Shown here: one piece after another, positions 63,368 through 64,000 of the stretch
How the letters are laid out: each line of letters begins with the position of its first letter
Position numbering within the stretch: the first letter of the stretch is position 1
From: Polyangiaceae bacterium
GTDB taxonomy: Bacteria; Myxococcota_A; Polyangia; Polyangiales; Polyangiaceae
DNA: 64,000 nucleotides
Direction of reading: 5' to 3'
NCBI GenBank assembly: GCA_020633205.1
Contig: JACKEB010000021.1
Location: forward strand, 1 to 64,000
Notes under the pieces: model-generated
Told to the model about the DNA's origin: nothing
Databases searched by the model: none
The model's input: the letters and a program-made list of their open reading frames with translations, nothing else
Translations under genes and position numbers: made by a program

Positions 63368-64000
63368 TTCACCCCCTCGAGCACGAAATCAGCCTCGACT
63401 TCGGGGAGCGTCTGACCCTTGCGCGGTCCAGGTACACCGCGCTTCACTTCGCCGAACACGGTGATCTTGTCACCGCTCTTCAACGCTGTCTCCCCGGCGT
63501 ACACGACGCGCGCTAGGCATGGGGGGGAGGAGCACTGCGAGCTGACGTCGAGCAACAGGATGTTGCGGTGGTCGCTCGGCCGGGCGTCGGTGATCTTTCC
63601 GCTCCAGGCGACCTTTGCGCCAGTGCTCTTCCCCAGCTGACTCGAGACGCTGGAGTAGGAAGCTGTCTTTCCTTTGCGGAAATCTTTGGCCGCGTCTTCC
63701 AGACTGCTCACCCGTTTGACATGGATCGGGACAAACCGTGGTGCGTGCTTGGCCAGCGTGCCCTTCACCTGAATCGTCGTCTCACCCGTCGTGGAGACGT
63801 TCATCACCTGGGAGAAGCTGCCATCTGCCTGGCGCTTGATGGCGCGACCAGCAACCGTGACTTCCACCCCTGGTTGGGTCGTCCCAGCTAGTAGGAAACG
63901 CGGCTTGTCCACGGTAATGGCGTCGAGTGGTGCTTCCACCACCAACGGCGCGATGCCGATCTGGACCTTCGTCTTGCCAGACTCAGCGGCGGAGTCTGGA
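63364..64000 (-). CDS. Protein with beta domain and OB-like end, N-terminus beyond the window
   Basis: The frame is open to the window edge and has no start inside, so this is the C-terminal part (at least 211 residues) of a larger protein. A Big-like or glucodextranase-N-like stretch (KTKVQIGIAPLVVEAPLDAI, TQPGVEVTVAGRAIKRQADG) is followed by a linker with a Lys/Ser-rich helix. The end is an OB-like beta domain (VAWSGKITDARPSDHRNILL, then VVYAGETALKSGDKITVFGE), with two nearby Cys (SQCSSPPC). It is the first visible gene of the kinase operon, coupled by GTGA overlap. A secreted or periplasmic role fits, but the signal peptide is not in view. Confidence 0.7.
   Translation of the reverse strand, partial: PDSAAESGKTKVQIGIAPLVVEAPLDAITVDKPRFLLAGTTQPGVEVTVAGRAIKRQADGSFSQVMNVSTTGETTIQVKGTLAKHAPRFVPIHVKRVSSLEDAAKDFRKGKTASYSSVSSQLGKSTGAKVAWSGKITDARPSDHRNILLLDVSSQCSSPPCLARVVYAGETALKSGDKITVFGEVKRGVPGPRKGQTLPEVEADFVLEGVK

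Overview
The window looks like a chromosomal segment of a GC-rich myxobacterium (Myxococcota, probably Polyangiales; inferred from content, not from a search). The signs are membrane-anchored Ser/Thr kinases, secreted proteins with Gly/Ser/Ala/Asn linkers and Dickkopf-like Cys clusters, an AgmX/GltJ-type zinc-ribbon/GYF protein, TolQ-TolR-TolR motor cassettes, class A RNase P RNA, and clpS-clpA, queA-tgt and korAB gene pairs. No transposase, phage gene, CRISPR array, rRNA or tRNA was recognised.

Layout. 0-10 kb: the last codons of a RodA/FtsW gene, a GT-C membrane glycosyltransferase, a small lipoprotein, a SWIM/SNF2 helicase and a degenerate membrane pyrophosphatase homologue. 10-16 kb: two divergent clusters, each with one TolQ-like and two TolR-like proteins, separated by about 1.4 kb of non-coding DNA that carries a palindromic tandem repeat. 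16-27 kb: 5-oxoprolinase, a tail-anchored GYF protein, divergent acyl-CoA dehydrogenase and crotonyl-CoA carboxylase/reductase, then clpS-clpA. 27-36 kb: a RamB-type regulator with a 9-bp inverted repeat around its promoter, korAB, a small conserved protein and a Ser/Thr kinase. 35-45 kb: secreted proteins, an NtrC-type regulator, queA-tgt, a MshEN-receiver-TPR protein and a GltJ-like protein. 45-49 kb: an RpoH-type sigma factor directly followed by rnpB, a methyltransferase divergent from a LysR regulator, and erpA.

The two most interesting regions are at 49-60 kb. The first is a tightly coupled three-gene operon on the minus strand. It holds a radical SAM/SPASM enzyme, a 143-residue protein with three Pro-Cys-Leu-(Glu/Lys)-Pro motifs, and a B12-binding radical SAM enzyme fused to a protein-isoaspartate methyltransferase (PCMT) domain. 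It reads as a candidate peptide-modification (RiPP-like) pathway. The second is a plus-strand operon of four genes, all joined by ATGA overlaps, made of a duplicated module: a secreted S41-type peptidase plus a lipoprotein. The window ends with a minus-strand operon of a truncated secreted-type protein, a zinc-ribbon Ser/Thr kinase with an extracytoplasmic region, and an exported beta-propeller protein.

Starts were chosen from visible Shine-Dalgarno sequences, overlaps and family N-termini. Functions come from motifs read by eye; no database search was run.
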